The translations under genes were made by a program, and so were the position numbers. A DNA stretch of 11,534 bases from UBA6170 sp942491385 (GTDB lineage: Bacteria; Chloroflexota; Anaerolineae; Anaerolineales; Anaerolineaceae). The stretch covers positions 1-11,534 of the forward strand of contig CALOAF010000010.1 of assembly GCA_942491385.1 (NCBI GenBank), given 5' to 3'. Under the pieces are notes generated by a model that saw nothing but the letters and a program-made list of their open reading frames with translations, was not told the DNA's origin and did no database searches. Positions 1-7,725 of the stretch are shown piece by piece (positions within the stretch are counted from its first letter, which is position 1; each line of letters begins with the position of its first letter).

Positions 1-1566
1 AATGCCGGAGTGATCATCTTGTGGGGAAAAAACCCAGCGGAAACGAATATCCAGCAAATGATGCCCATCCGAAAGGCACAGGAAAAAGGAGCCCGGTTAA
101 TTGTCGTTGATCCCCGATATACGCCTTCAGCACAAAAAGCGGACCTTCTGGTACAACCCATTCCAGGTACTGATGCCCTGTTGGCTTTGAGTATTGCTAA
201 AATGCTGATTGAGCAGGATGAAGTTGATCATGACTTTATCGAAAAATATGTGCTGGGTTATAAAGCCTTTAAAGCAGAAGTTCTGAAAATAGACCTGAAG
301 GAATCGGAAAAAATTTGCGGTGTGCCGATTACTTTTATGGAAAAAATAGCCCAAACCATTGCCAAATATGGTCCGATGACGCTGGTGGTTGGTTATGGCA
401 TGCAACGATACAGCAACGGGGGACAAACCACGCGCTGTCTGTTAGCTTTGTCTGTAATTACCGGCAATATTGGCAAACCCGGCGCCTGCTGGCATTATGC
501 GGATCTCCAGGGAGATATTTTCAGTGCGGTCAAAGAACCGGAAAGTTATTATCCAGTTGAAGTTGATCAGGATGTATTTCGAAGAAGCATTTCCACTGCT
601 AAACTGGGGGAACACATGCTCCAGCAACGAAACCCCGAATTAAAAATGGCCTGGGTGGAAAGGGGTAACCCCGTTACTCAGAATCCGGATAGTAATAAGG
701 TTATTGAGGCTTTTCGTAATCTTGAATTTGTGGTTGTGGTGGATCAATTCCTTACGGATACTGCCATGGAAGCAGACATCATACTTCCTGCCAAATCGAT
801 GTTTGAACAAACGGACATCATTTCTTCCTATTGGAATCCCTATGTACAACTTAGGCCTAAAGTTATTGAACCGATGGGGGAGGTGAAACCGGAAACGGAG
901 ATCTATTATCATCTGGCTCAGGCCATGGGTTTTTCTCAGGAGGTCATCGACCAGCATATTCCCCGGCCTGATGATGAGATTATTGAGCAATGGCTTGAGC
1001 ATAGATTGAAGCCCTTTCCGGGGTTGTCCTTGGAAAAATTAAAAGATGGCCCTGTTTTGGCGCCAGGGTTGCAAGTGGTAGCCTTTAGTGATTTTAAATT
1101 TCCAACACCTTCGGGAAAGATAGAATTATATTCCGACGTCGCCGCGAGAAATTGGAGTGTTCCTCCTTTGCCGACCTATGAACCTGTGATGGAAAGTAAG
1201 CAAAATTCTCCGGAATTTCCCTTTGCTTTGTTGTCGCCCAATACGAAAAACAGGATTCATTCTCAGTTTGGAAACCTACAGGTGATTAAGTCGGCAGCTC
1301 CGGAAGTTTATGCCACCATCAGCGCAGTGGATGCCAGGCAGAAAAATATAAAGACAGGAGATAAAATTCGCGTTTTTAATAACCGGGGAGCGCTGGTCAT
1401 AAAAGCTCAAACAGACCAATGGTTACGACCGGGTTGTATCGTCATTTACAATGGTTATTGGCACCAGGAGGGTGCCTGCCCAAATATCCTTTCAAAAGGA
1501 CGTGAAACGGATATGGGATATGGAACCGCTTTTCATGACAATATGGTTGATTACGCAAAGTTATAG
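1..1566 (+). CDS. DMSO-reductase-family molybdopterin oxidoreductase catalytic subunit, 5' truncated
   Basis: Catalytic subunit of a complex iron-sulfur molybdoenzyme that carries a bis-MGD molybdenum cofactor. The reading frame is open from base 1, so the N-terminal part (possible Tat signal, first Fe-S motif, start codon) lies outside; 521 residues are visible of the 700-800 usual for the family. Visible family features in order: WGKNPAETN and GARLIVVDPR with KAD (cofactor-binding loops), GTDALLALSIA, GYGMQRYSNGGQ leading to ALSVITGNIGKPG, VVVVDQFLTDTAMEADIILP, then the C-terminal dinucleotide-binding domain with FPTPSGKIELYS, LLSPNTKNRIHSQFGN and GDKIRVFNNRG. The gene just downstream encodes the electron-transfer and membrane-anchor parts, so this is a DmsA-type enzyme. 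Substrate (DMSO, TMAO, polysulfide, other) cannot be told from this sequence. Family call is confident, the specific activity is not. Confidence 0.93.
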   Translation, partial: NAGVIILWGKNPAETNIQQMMPIRKAQEKGARLIVVDPRYTPSAQKADLLVQPIPGTDALLALSIAKMLIEQDEVDHDFIEKYVLGYKAFKAEVLKIDLKESEKICGVPITFMEKIAQTIAKYGPMTLVVGYGMQRYSNGGQTTRCLLALSVITGNIGKPGACWHYADLQGDIFSAVKEPESYYPVEVDQDVFRRSISTAKLGEHMLQQRNPELKMAWVERGNPVTQNPDSNKVIEAFRNLEFVVVVDQFLTDTAMEADIILPAKSMFEQTDIISSYWNPYVQLRPKVIEPMGEVKPETEIYYHLAQAMGFSQEVIDQHIPRPDDEIIEQWLEHRLKPFPGLSLEKLKDGPVLAPGLQVVAFSDFKFPTPSGKIELYSDVAARNWSVPPLPTYEPVMESKQNSPEFPFALLSPNTKNRIHSQFGNLQVIKSAAPEVYATISAVDARQKNIKTGDKIRVFNNRGALVIKAQTDQWLRPGCIVIYNGYWHQEGACPNILSKGRETDMGYGTAFHDNMVDYAKL

Positions 1567-1648
1567 ATGTTTACAGACAGGATTTGAATTTTAGTAGGCA
1601 GAAACTGCAGAATTGCTCTTGAAATGCTGCCAAAATGATAAGCGATTA

Positions 1649-2944
1649 ATGAGTCAGACAATCCAGAATATTTTCGTTTTTGATCAAAACAAATGTGTTG
1701 GCTGTAATGCCTGCTCTGTTGCCTGTATGAATGAGAACGGAGTAGATCCGGCTATTCCCTGGCGAAATATTTATGCGGGCCCAGCTGACCAACCCGATTT
1801 ACCACTCTTTTACCTCTCCATGTCCTGTAATCATTGTGCAGATGCGCCTTGTATGGCAGGCTGTCCGGCATTGGCTTATTCCAGGGATGATATTACAGGA
1901 GCTGTACTGCATCATGCTGATAAATGTATCGGTTGTCAGTATTGTACCTGGACCTGTCCGTTTGATGCACCCAAGTACAACCCGGATAAGGGAATTGTAG
2001 AGAAATGTACCTTTTGTAACCATCGTTTATTGGAGGGCCGTAAACCGGCTTGTGCAGAATTATGTCCTGTGGGTGCCCTGGAAGTAGAACAAACTACCTT
2101 TTCCCGGGAGGAATCTTTGAACTCAAGCCCGGTACCGGTAGATGTGGGTTCAAAAATAAAAATCATCCCGTTGGGGTCGGCAAGAGGACCGGTGATGGAT
2201 TTGTCGTTGTTTGATGGCCTGGAACCTGCCGTGATTGCTTCCCGCAAAACAAAGATTTCTGCGCGTAAAGAATGGCCTTTGCTGGTGTTTACTTTGCTGG
2301 TTTCGGGCATGGTTGGAACCTATGCCTCTGGTATTACATCAGGATTTTCCGTGGAGCAGAAATTGCTCCTGGTAGGAACGGGATTGCTGGCGGCCCTTTT
2401 CAGTACGATGCATTTGGGAAAAAAGCTTAAGGCATGGAGAGCAGTTTTGAATGTCCGCCATTCGTGGTTGAGCCGGGAGATTTTATGCTTTGGTTTGTTC
2501 ATGACAACCTTATTGGCAGATCTTTTAATTTTTGAACTTCCTGATTGGATAGGTATCCTGTTTGGAACAGGTCTGCTGGTAAGTATTGATATGTTGTACC
2601 AGGCGGCTACCTGGAGGTGGAAAACGAAATTTCACAGTGCCCAGGTATTATGGATCGCGATAACCGTATTTTGTCTCTTAAAGTCCTGGTTGGCAGCATT
2701 GGCCATCATTGGCTTTCTAAGGATTTTATTGTATTTTTATAGAAAGGGAAATGATGCCAGGCTATTTACGGAATGGTTGCGGGTAACCTGTCTGGGAGCG
2801 GCGATCGTTTTTGCATTCTACGGGAGTTTCTGGGGGGCAGTCTTTCTTTTGGCTGCAGGAGAAATTATAGACAGAATCGAATTCTATGATGAACTAAAAG
2901 TTTCCCACCCTCAAGAAGAAATTAACTCAAAAGATGGATCGTAA
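1649..2944 (+). CDS. Fused DmsB-like four-cluster ferredoxin and DmsC-like membrane anchor
   Basis: Passes electrons between the membrane quinone pool and the preceding molybdoenzyme. Residues 1-150 carry sixteen cysteines in four groups typical of four [4Fe-4S] clusters: C16/19/22/26, C60/63/68/72, C93/96/99/103 and C120/123/135/139. From about residue 208 to 405 the chain is hydrophobic with roughly seven to eight membrane segments. It contains the DmsC-family signatures HLGKK (about 256-260), SWLSREI (272-278) and a terminal AGEIIDR-FY (403-413). In E. coli DmsB and DmsC are separate; here one 431-residue protein does both jobs. I chose ATG 1649 because the ferredoxin domain starts directly after it; TTG 1613 in frame would add 12 residues without family character. 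It lies 82 bp after the catalytic subunit and is probably cotranscribed. Residues 150-207 form the linker. Confidence 0.9.
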   Translation: MSQTIQNIFVFDQNKCVGCNACSVACMNENGVDPAIPWRNIYAGPADQPDLPLFYLSMSCNHCADAPCMAGCPALAYSRDDITGAVLHHADKCIGCQYCTWTCPFDAPKYNPDKGIVEKCTFCNHRLLEGRKPACAELCPVGALEVEQTTFSREESLNSSPVPVDVGSKIKIIPLGSARGPVMDLSLFDGLEPAVIASRKTKISARKEWPLLVFTLLVSGMVGTYASGITSGFSVEQKLLLVGTGLLAALFSTMHLGKKLKAWRAVLNVRHSWLSREILCFGLFMTTLLADLLIFELPDWIGILFGTGLLVSIDMLYQAATWRWKTKFHSAQVLWIAITVFCLLKSWLAALAIIGFLRILLYFYRKGNDARLFTEWLRVTCLGAAIVFAFYGSFWGAVFLLAAGEIIDRIEFYDELKVSHPQEEINSKDGS

Positions 2945-3006
2945 TTCCACTTGATTGAAAATAAATACCCATTTGCACCATTTTGTTAACCATAAAAGAA
3001 GATGTG

Positions 3007-3267
3007 ATGCAATCTGTTTATTTATCAATGATGTTGTTTTTTGCCTTGATCTTTGTAATCACTACCATGATGATTGCCGTTTTTTTGCGCAAGCGTGGCG
3101 AGAAAGTCCAATTCCTCTGGATCAAGTTGATGATGATCTCCTATGCAGATCAATACCGGAAAATCACCAGGGCTGAAACGGGAAGAGTAGGGGTTCTGTA
3201 TTATTTCTGGATCATCTCCATCAACCTTGCCCTTTTGAGCTTTTTCCTCTATCTTTTCCTGGGATGA
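3007..3267 (+). CDS. Small two-helix membrane protein, unknown function
   Basis: An 86-residue protein I do not recognise. It has two hydrophobic helices, about residues 5-26 and 62-85, joined by a charged loop with RKRGEK and YADQYRKITRAETGR, so both ends probably lie on the same side of the membrane. ATG 3007 is preferred over the in-frame TTG 2983 because it places the first helix at the N-terminus and an AGAAG purine stretch precedes it. It follows the molybdoenzyme anchor gene by 62 bp on the same strand with no terminator visible between, so it may share that transcript. A role with the oxidoreductase is inference from position only. Confidence 0.7.
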   Translation: MQSVYLSMMLFFALIFVITTMMIAVFLRKRGEKVQFLWIKLMMISYADQYRKITRAETGRVGVLYYFWIISINLALLSFFLYLFLG

Positions 3268-3318
3268 GCAGTTTAGTCCACTGATTATTTACTAATTTCA
3301 CCCGGGAAATAATGATCG

Positions 3319-4542
3319 ATGAAAGTTTTACATACATCTGACTGGCATCTGGGGCAGAACTTCATGAATAATTCCCGTGAAGAAGAACATCAGCTGGCGC
3401 TTGACTGGTTGATCGATCTGATTCGGGCCCAGGATGTAGAGGTTTTTATCCTTGCCGGGGATGTTTTTGATATCGGCAACCCTCCGAGTTATGCTCGCCG
3501 ATTATATTACGATTTTCTTCGTAAACTCATTAAAACTTCCTGTCGTCATATTGTGATCACGGGAGGCAATCACGATTCCCCTTCCATGTTGAATGCTCCG
3601 GCGGAGTTATTGAAAATATTCAACATCCATGTAATTGGCGCAGCTACCGGGGATTGGAAGGATGAGGTACTGGAACTTAAAAATGAGAAAGGCGAATTGG
3701 AAATGGTGGTGGGGGCAGTACCCTTTCTTCGGGAGCGCGATCTGCGATACAGCGTGGCAGGGGAGAGCGGTGCAGAGCAGGCCAAACATTTGCGCAAAGC
3801 CATTGTAGAGCACTATAAATCACTGGCAAACTTTATGGCTTCCTACAAAAAAGCGGGGGTTCCCATTATTACTACCGGACACTTATATGCTGCCGGTGCC
3901 ACCGCTTCCGCCAAACAGGATAATATTTATATTGGCAATATGGAAAACATCGGGGCTTCGGAGTTTCCTGCTGTTTTTGATTATGTTGCCTTAGGACATA
4001 TTCACCGACCCCAAAACCTAGGCAAAGACCGACATATAAGATATTCCGGTTCTATTATTCCGCTCAGTTTTTCTGAGATAAAAGACCAAAAAAGTGTTGT
4101 TGTGCTCACCTTTGAAGGTAAGGAAATAAAAAAGACCGACATTGTCGAGGTTCCGGTTTACCGACAATTGAAAAGCGTTCACGGTAATCTTAAAACCATA
4201 AAAGAGCAACTCCGAAAAATGGATCAAGTTTTTAAAGGTCCGCTGCCCCATTGGGTGGAAGTGGTGGTTGAAACGGATGAAATTACGCCAAGGCTGGACA
4301 TCGATATCCGGGAGTTTGCCAAAGATATGAATCTCGATATTTTAAGGGTCAAAATTCAGCACAAACAAAAAGGACTTGAAACCACATTAGAGGATAATAT
4401 TGAGTTGGACGACCTCGATGAACTGGATGTTTTTAAGAAAAAATGTGAAACTTTCGGAATTCCGGAAAATGAAATCCAGGGATATGTTGATTCCTTCATG
4501 GAATTGAGACAATGGATGCAGGAACGCGAAAATGATGAATAA
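3319..4542 (+). CDS. sbcD: SbcD exonuclease subunit (Mre11-type phosphodiesterase)
   Basis: Nuclease subunit of SbcCD, the bacterial Mre11-Rad50 counterpart, which cuts DNA hairpins and protein-blocked ends in the cytoplasm. All calcineurin-like phosphoesterase motifs that bind two metal ions are visible: DWH (D8, H10), LAGDVFD (D48), GGNHD (N84, H85), TTGHLYAAG (H188) and ALGHIH (H227, H229). The 407-residue length is normal for the family. The usual partner gene sbcC, an ATPase that commonly starts at or just after the sbcD stop, is not downstream; an ECF sigma gene follows instead, and there is no room for sbcC upstream. SbcC is probably elsewhere in the genome. Only 51 bp separate it from the small membrane-protein gene upstream. 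Confidence 0.95.
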   Translation: MKVLHTSDWHLGQNFMNNSREEEHQLALDWLIDLIRAQDVEVFILAGDVFDIGNPPSYARRLYYDFLRKLIKTSCRHIVITGGNHDSPSMLNAPAELLKIFNIHVIGAATGDWKDEVLELKNEKGELEMVVGAVPFLRERDLRYSVAGESGAEQAKHLRKAIVEHYKSLANFMASYKKAGVPIITTGHLYAAGATASAKQDNIYIGNMENIGASEFPAVFDYVALGHIHRPQNLGKDRHIRYSGSIIPLSFSEIKDQKSVVVLTFEGKEIKKTDIVEVPVYRQLKSVHGNLKTIKEQLRKMDQVFKGPLPHWVEVVVETDEITPRLDIDIREFAKDMNLDILRVKIQHKQKGLETTLEDNIELDDLDELDVFKKKCETFGIPENEIQGYVDSFMELRQWMQERENDE

Positions 4543-4543
4543 A

Positions 4544-4601
4544 AAGTTGATTTTGAACGAAGGGTTTTCCAAAAACAGGACTCTAAAATTAAAGTCAACT
4601 T
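4544..4601 (+). promoter_or_regulatory. Inverted repeat in the sbcD-sigma factor intergenic region
   Basis: AAGTTGATTTT (4544-4554) pairs with AAAGTCAACTT (4591-4601) over 11 positions, with one G-U pair. The 36-nt interior holds a smaller GTTTT-CCA-AAAAC hairpin. The repeat begins two bases after the sbcD stop and ends just before the TTG start of the sigma gene. No run of T follows, so it is a poor rho-independent terminator. It could be an RNA leader that limits sigma translation, an operator, or chance in AT-rich DNA. Confidence 0.3.
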
Positions 4602-4608
4602 AATAATA

Positions 4609-5163
4609 TTGAAAAACCACCACCAAATATTATCCTCCATTGCCAATGGAGATGCAAATGCCTTTCGACAACTGTACGATTTGTTTTGCGATAAGGTATA
4701 CAATACCGCCATCAGTTATATGCATAGCCAAGAGGATGCTGAAGAGGTGACCCAGGATGTTTTCACCAGCATTTATCGCAATGCCTCTAAATTTAAAGGG
4801 GAAGCCTCCGTCAGTACCTGGATCTACAGAATTACCGTCAATACTGCTCTCAACGCCATTAAAAAGAAAAAACGGTCCACGTTTTTAAGTTTTAATCCTG
4901 CTGATAATGATTCTCCTGATTTTGATCACCCTGGTGTATTACTCGAAAATAAGGAAAATGCCAAAGTCCTCTTTAAAGGGATCGAGGCTTTGCCTCCCAA
5001 TCAAAAAACAGCTTTTATTTTGAGTTTTGTGGAAAACCTCCACAGACAGGAAGTGGCCGACATCATGGAGATATCTCTTAAGGCAGTAGAGTCCTTGTTG
5101 CAAAGAGGCAAAAAAAACCTGAGAAATATTTTAGAAAGATCTTATCCAGGGCGAAGGATTTAA
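4609..5163 (+). CDS. ECF-type RNA polymerase sigma factor
   Basis: A sigma-70-family factor of the extracytoplasmic-function type, 184 residues, which directs RNA polymerase to a stress or metal regulon. Region 2 covers about residues 15-85 (AFRQLYDLF, EDAEEVTQDVF and STWIYRITVNTALNAIKKKKR are the usual signatures). Region 4 covers about 125-175 (ALPPNQKTAFILSF, then the helix-turn-helix EVADIMEISLKAVESLLQRGKKNLR). There is no region 3, as expected. The start must be TTG 4609: in-frame codons upstream run to the sbcD stop without ATG, and the first ATG downstream lies inside region 2. It heads a four-gene cassette with a membrane-bound likely anti-sigma and a periplasmic sensor, so it is probably held inactive at the membrane and released by a signal. 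Autoregulation is likely but no promoter is evident. Confidence 0.92.
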   Translation: MKNHHQILSSIANGDANAFRQLYDLFCDKVYNTAISYMHSQEDAEEVTQDVFTSIYRNASKFKGEASVSTWIYRITVNTALNAIKKKKRSTFLSFNPADNDSPDFDHPGVLLENKENAKVLFKGIEALPPNQKTAFILSFVENLHRQEVADIMEISLKAVESLLQRGKKNLRNILERSYPGRRI

Positions 5164-5194
5164 AGCAATAATTTGTCAAAAAATAAAAAGTAAA

Positions 5195-5494
5195 ATGGAA
5201 TCAGACAAGGAAAAATGGATCAATGGGGTAATGGGGAGTTTAGCAGGTATTCAGCGTGCTAAACCCAAGCAGGATCTGTTTTCTGAAATTAAAAAGGGAA
5301 TAGCCAAGCCTGAAGGTAAGGTGATCACCATGCAACAGTTAAGAATTGCTGCTGCTGCCGCTGTTTTGTTATTGGCAATAAATGTGTTTTTATTGACACA
5401 ATATGCGAAAAGTGAGCAAAGCAATACGACCGATTGGGTCACGGAAGTTGACGCAAACGAACAGCTTATTTCCAATTACAACCTTTATGAATGA
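5195..5494 (+). CDS. Putative anti-sigma factor, single-pass membrane protein (CnrY-like in layout)
   Basis: A 99-residue protein with a charged cytoplasmic N-terminus (1-50), one transmembrane helix at about 51-68 starting with the alanine run IAAAAAVLLLAINVFLL, and a short outer tail. No sequence family is recognised. The role comes from size, topology and place: directly after an ECF sigma gene (31 bp) and joined by an ATGA stop/start overlap to a periplasmic sensor gene. CnrY of the CnrYXH system has the same size and topology and binds its sigma factor with its cytoplasmic segment. It lacks the zinc-binding HxxxCxxC of ZAS anti-sigma factors; there is no cysteine at all. Assignment as anti-sigma is inference. 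Confidence 0.65.
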   Translation: MESDKEKWINGVMGSLAGIQRAKPKQDLFSEIKKGIAKPEGKVITMQQLRIAAAAAVLLLAINVFLLTQYAKSEQSNTTDWVTEVDANEQLISNYNLYE

Positions 5495-5988
5495 TGAAAC
5501 AACTACAACTTTTTAAATATGCCACAATAGGATTAGTCCTTTTGAATATTGGAATCATCCTATTCTTTTTTTTAACCAAGCCCAAACCACCCCGGCCAAT
5601 GCATGAAGGTCCCACTAATCATAAAATGGATCGCAGAGCCATTGAATTGCTGGGGTTGAATAAAGAACAGATCATGGCGTTCCGGGACCTTGCCGAAGGT
5701 CACAGCAGAGAGATGAGGGCCATCAATGAGCAACAACGCAAAATGCTGGAGCCCTATTTTGGTTCTGTTGTGGATTCCACCCGGGAAGTAGCCACCGATG
5801 CGCAACTGGAGGAAATCGTTCAATTGGAACGCAGGAAAATTGAAATCACTCATCAGCATTTTGAAGACATCAAAGCTATTTTAGACACTACCCAGTTAGC
5901 GAATTTTGAAAGATTTGTGAATGAGAGTCTGAAAATGATTTTAAATAAAGGTGGAAAAAATCCACCACCGGGACCAAAGGGTTTTTGA
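5491..5988 (+). CDS. Membrane-anchored periplasmic sensor, Spy/CpxP/CnrX-like
   Basis: 165 residues: N-terminal membrane helix (about 11-29), proline-rich linker, then an alpha-helical periplasmic domain (about 45-150). LGLNKEQIMAFRDL (54-67) and LDTTQLANFERFV (131-143) resemble the paired LTxxQ motifs of the Spy/CpxP/periplasmic heavy-metal-sensor superfamily, one at each end of a four-helix hairpin. Candidate metal ligands are H71, M75, H121 and H123; CnrX uses His, Met and Glu in comparable places, but the match is not proven. The start overlaps the previous stop (ATGA, 5491-5494), implying translational coupling and matched amounts of sensor and partner. The likely job is to sense periplasmic metal or misfolding and control the membrane anti-sigma protein. 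A chaperone role like Spy is the alternative. Confidence 0.75.
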   Translation: MMKQLQLFKYATIGLVLLNIGIILFFFLTKPKPPRPMHEGPTNHKMDRRAIELLGLNKEQIMAFRDLAEGHSREMRAINEQQRKMLEPYFGSVVDSTREVATDAQLEEIVQLERRKIEITHQHFEDIKAILDTTQLANFERFVNESLKMILNKGGKNPPPGPKGF

Positions 5989-6031
5989 TAGCAGCTTGTC
6001 TAAAAAGAAAACAAATCCAAAATATAGAGCT

Positions 6032-7282
6032 ATGAAGAAATTGATTTATTTCCTGTTGCCTGTTATATTCCTTTTTAACAGTGCCTGTGACAAAGAGCAG
6101 GTCGTTGCCAATAATCCTATTCCCGGATTACCTGATATCACAGGCTTCCCCGTTGTTGGAACCAACCAAACCCTCGCTTATGGGAATCAAAATTTGATAT
6201 CCCTGCCAACCTCTGGAGATAATTTTTATGGTCAAAATGCTAATTATCCGGGGAACGATCCAACTTACATCAATAATGGAGATGGTACTATAACTGACCT
6301 GGTGACTGGCCTGATGTGGTCACAAAGCCCGGATATGAATGGAGACGGAGATATTGATATAGATGATAAAATGACCGCCAGCCAGGCAGCCGATTTCGCC
6401 TCTGATTATAAGATGGGCGACTATTCAGATTGGCGCTTACCTACGATCAAAGAATTGTATTCCCTCATCATTTTCAGTGGTGTGGATCCCAGTGGTTATG
6501 AAGGGACCTCAACAACTGGATTGATTCCGTTCATCGATACGGATTATTTTGATTTTGCCTACGGTGATACGAATGCTGGTGAACGAATCATTGATGCCCA
6601 GTTTGCCACTTCCTCCATGTACGTTGATCGAGATTTGCTCTTTGGTGTGAACTTTGCCGATGGCAGGATAAAGGGGTATGGTCTGCAAATGCCTTTTGGT
6701 TCCGGAGAGAAAACGTTTAATGTTCTGTATGTTCGGGGTAATGAAACCTATGGAGCAAACGATTTTACAGACAACCAAAACGGAACCATAACCGATAATG
6801 CGACAGGATTGATGTGGATGCAGGATGACAATGGAGCGGGGATTTTGTGGTCAGAAGCACTTGAATATGCTGAAAGCTTCGAATTTGCCGGATTTTCAGA
6901 CTGGCGTTTGCCTGATGTGAAAGAACTGCAAAGTATTGTGGATTATACAAGGTCACCGGGGACCACCAATTCGGCGGCTATTGATCCTTTGTTTAATTGT
7001 ACTGCAATAAATAATGAAGCCGGGCAGCAGGACTACCCTTTTTTCTGGTCCAACACCACTCATGTTAATTGGTCGCAGTTAGCAGGAGCCAATGCCGCCT
7101 ATGTCAGTTTTGGCAGGGCCATGGGCTATATGCAGGACTGGAATGATGTACACGGTGCCGGGGCGCAGCGCAGTGATCCCAAAGTTGGTGATCCTGCCGA
7201 TTATCCAACAGGGCATGGGCCCCAGGGCGATGCCATCAGGATTTATAATTACGTCCGATTGGTTAGAACCGTTCAGCAGTAA
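6032..7282 (+). CDS. Lipoprotein with two Lcl/DUF1566 repeats and an EF-hand-like loop
   Basis: A 416-residue probable lipoprotein. MKKLIYFLLPVIFLFNSAC is a lipoprotein signal with C19 as the acylated residue; N at -3 is unusual but Bacteroidetes lipoboxes are relaxed. Two DUF1566/Lcl-type units follow. Repeat 1 has DGTITDLVTGLMW (84-96) and SDWRLPTIKEL (132-142); repeat 2 has NGTITDNATGLMW (250-262) and SDWRLPDVKELQS (289-301), ending near YNYVRLVRT. Inserted in repeat 1 is DMNGDGDIDIDD (101-112), with acidic or Asn residues at loop positions 1, 3, 5, 7, 9 and 12, as in a dockerin or EF-hand calcium loop. The domain is related to C-type-lectin-like and formylglycine-enzyme-like folds; its exact function is unknown. 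ATG 6032 is chosen for the signal peptide. It lies 43 bp after the sensor gene with no terminator between, so it is probably in the sigma cassette transcript. Confidence 0.88.
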   Translation: MKKLIYFLLPVIFLFNSACDKEQVVANNPIPGLPDITGFPVVGTNQTLAYGNQNLISLPTSGDNFYGQNANYPGNDPTYINNGDGTITDLVTGLMWSQSPDMNGDGDIDIDDKMTASQAADFASDYKMGDYSDWRLPTIKELYSLIIFSGVDPSGYEGTSTTGLIPFIDTDYFDFAYGDTNAGERIIDAQFATSSMYVDRDLLFGVNFADGRIKGYGLQMPFGSGEKTFNVLYVRGNETYGANDFTDNQNGTITDNATGLMWMQDDNGAGILWSEALEYAESFEFAGFSDWRLPDVKELQSIVDYTRSPGTTNSAAIDPLFNCTAINNEAGQQDYPFFWSNTTHVNWSQLAGANAAYVSFGRAMGYMQDWNDVHGAGAQRSDPKVGDPADYPTGHGPQGDAIRIYNYVRLVRTVQQ

Positions 7283-7310
7283 TTACAGATTTTAAGTTGA
7301 CTATAATAAT

Positions 7311-7355
7311 AGGCTGGAATACTATTAAATTGGTTATTTCAGCCTTTATTTTTTT
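7311..7355 (+). terminator. Rho-independent terminator after the lipoprotein gene
   Basis: AGGCTGGAATA (7311-7321) pairs with TATTTCAGCCT (7335-7345) over 11 bp with one G-U pair and a 13-nt loop, then TTATTTTTTT follows. It lies 29 bp after the lipoprotein stop and closes the sigma-factor cassette. Confidence 0.85.
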
Positions 7356-7653
7356 AAACGAAAAAGATCAGGCAGACATAACCAATACAATCCTGTTCTA
7401 CATTGGCGAGTACCGGGAGGATATTTAATACTTATAAGCAGAACGGGGAGTTTCGGTTTTTTAAAACAACTTGGTGGTTATGATTCCTGCTTCTCATACC
7501 AATAGCTGTTATTTTTATCAATAGGAAAAAAGAAAAACGTTGTGAATAAGACATGAGTTATCCCGAATTTTTGAAAATTAAAAAGGTATGATTTATTTTT
7601 CAGAGGTTGATGTCGGAATTGTTATTTAACTATTTGTTCTTCAGGTATTTACA
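7356..7653. other. AT-rich intergenic DNA without a recognised feature
   Basis: No ORF with family character, no RNA gene and no strong promoter or repeat was seen here. A start at 7607 opens a frame through the hairpins that follow, but it does not look coding. This is the left flank of a gene-poor stretch that runs to the ccsBA promoter. Confidence 0.5.
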
Positions 7654-7695
7654 TTCTTTTTGTCTTGATACAAAAAGAACCAAAAAAATCAAGGC
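7654..7695. repeat. Hairpin with two mutually exclusive pairings
   Basis: TTCTTTTTGT (7654-7663) and ACAAAAAGAA (7670-7679) form a perfect 10-bp inverted repeat around the loop CTTGAT. The loop with its two preceding bases, GTCTTGAT (7662-7669), can instead pair with ATCAAGGC (7688-7695) over 8 positions with one G-U. From memory this motif resembles a short element common between genes in Bacteroidetes genomes; I could not search for it. Confidence 0.6.
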
Positions 7696-7725
7696 TGTAT
7701 GTATTTTTTGGACAATTCTAAGCTC

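Noticed and set aside
2955..3176. 73-codon frame overlapping the small membrane protein
   Set aside because: It overlaps the 3007-3267 gene in another frame and lacks its helical pattern; Cys/His-rich composition looks random.
4532..4603. 23-codon frame overlapping the sbcD stop, considered as an sbcC remnant
   Set aside because: It shows no Walker A motif and is too short to compare with the SbcC N-terminus; the overlap is likely chance.
5951..6031. Longer N-terminal start for the lipoprotein gene
   Set aside because: It would overlap the sensor gene and bury the lipoprotein signal peptide 27 residues inside; ATG 6032 fits far better.
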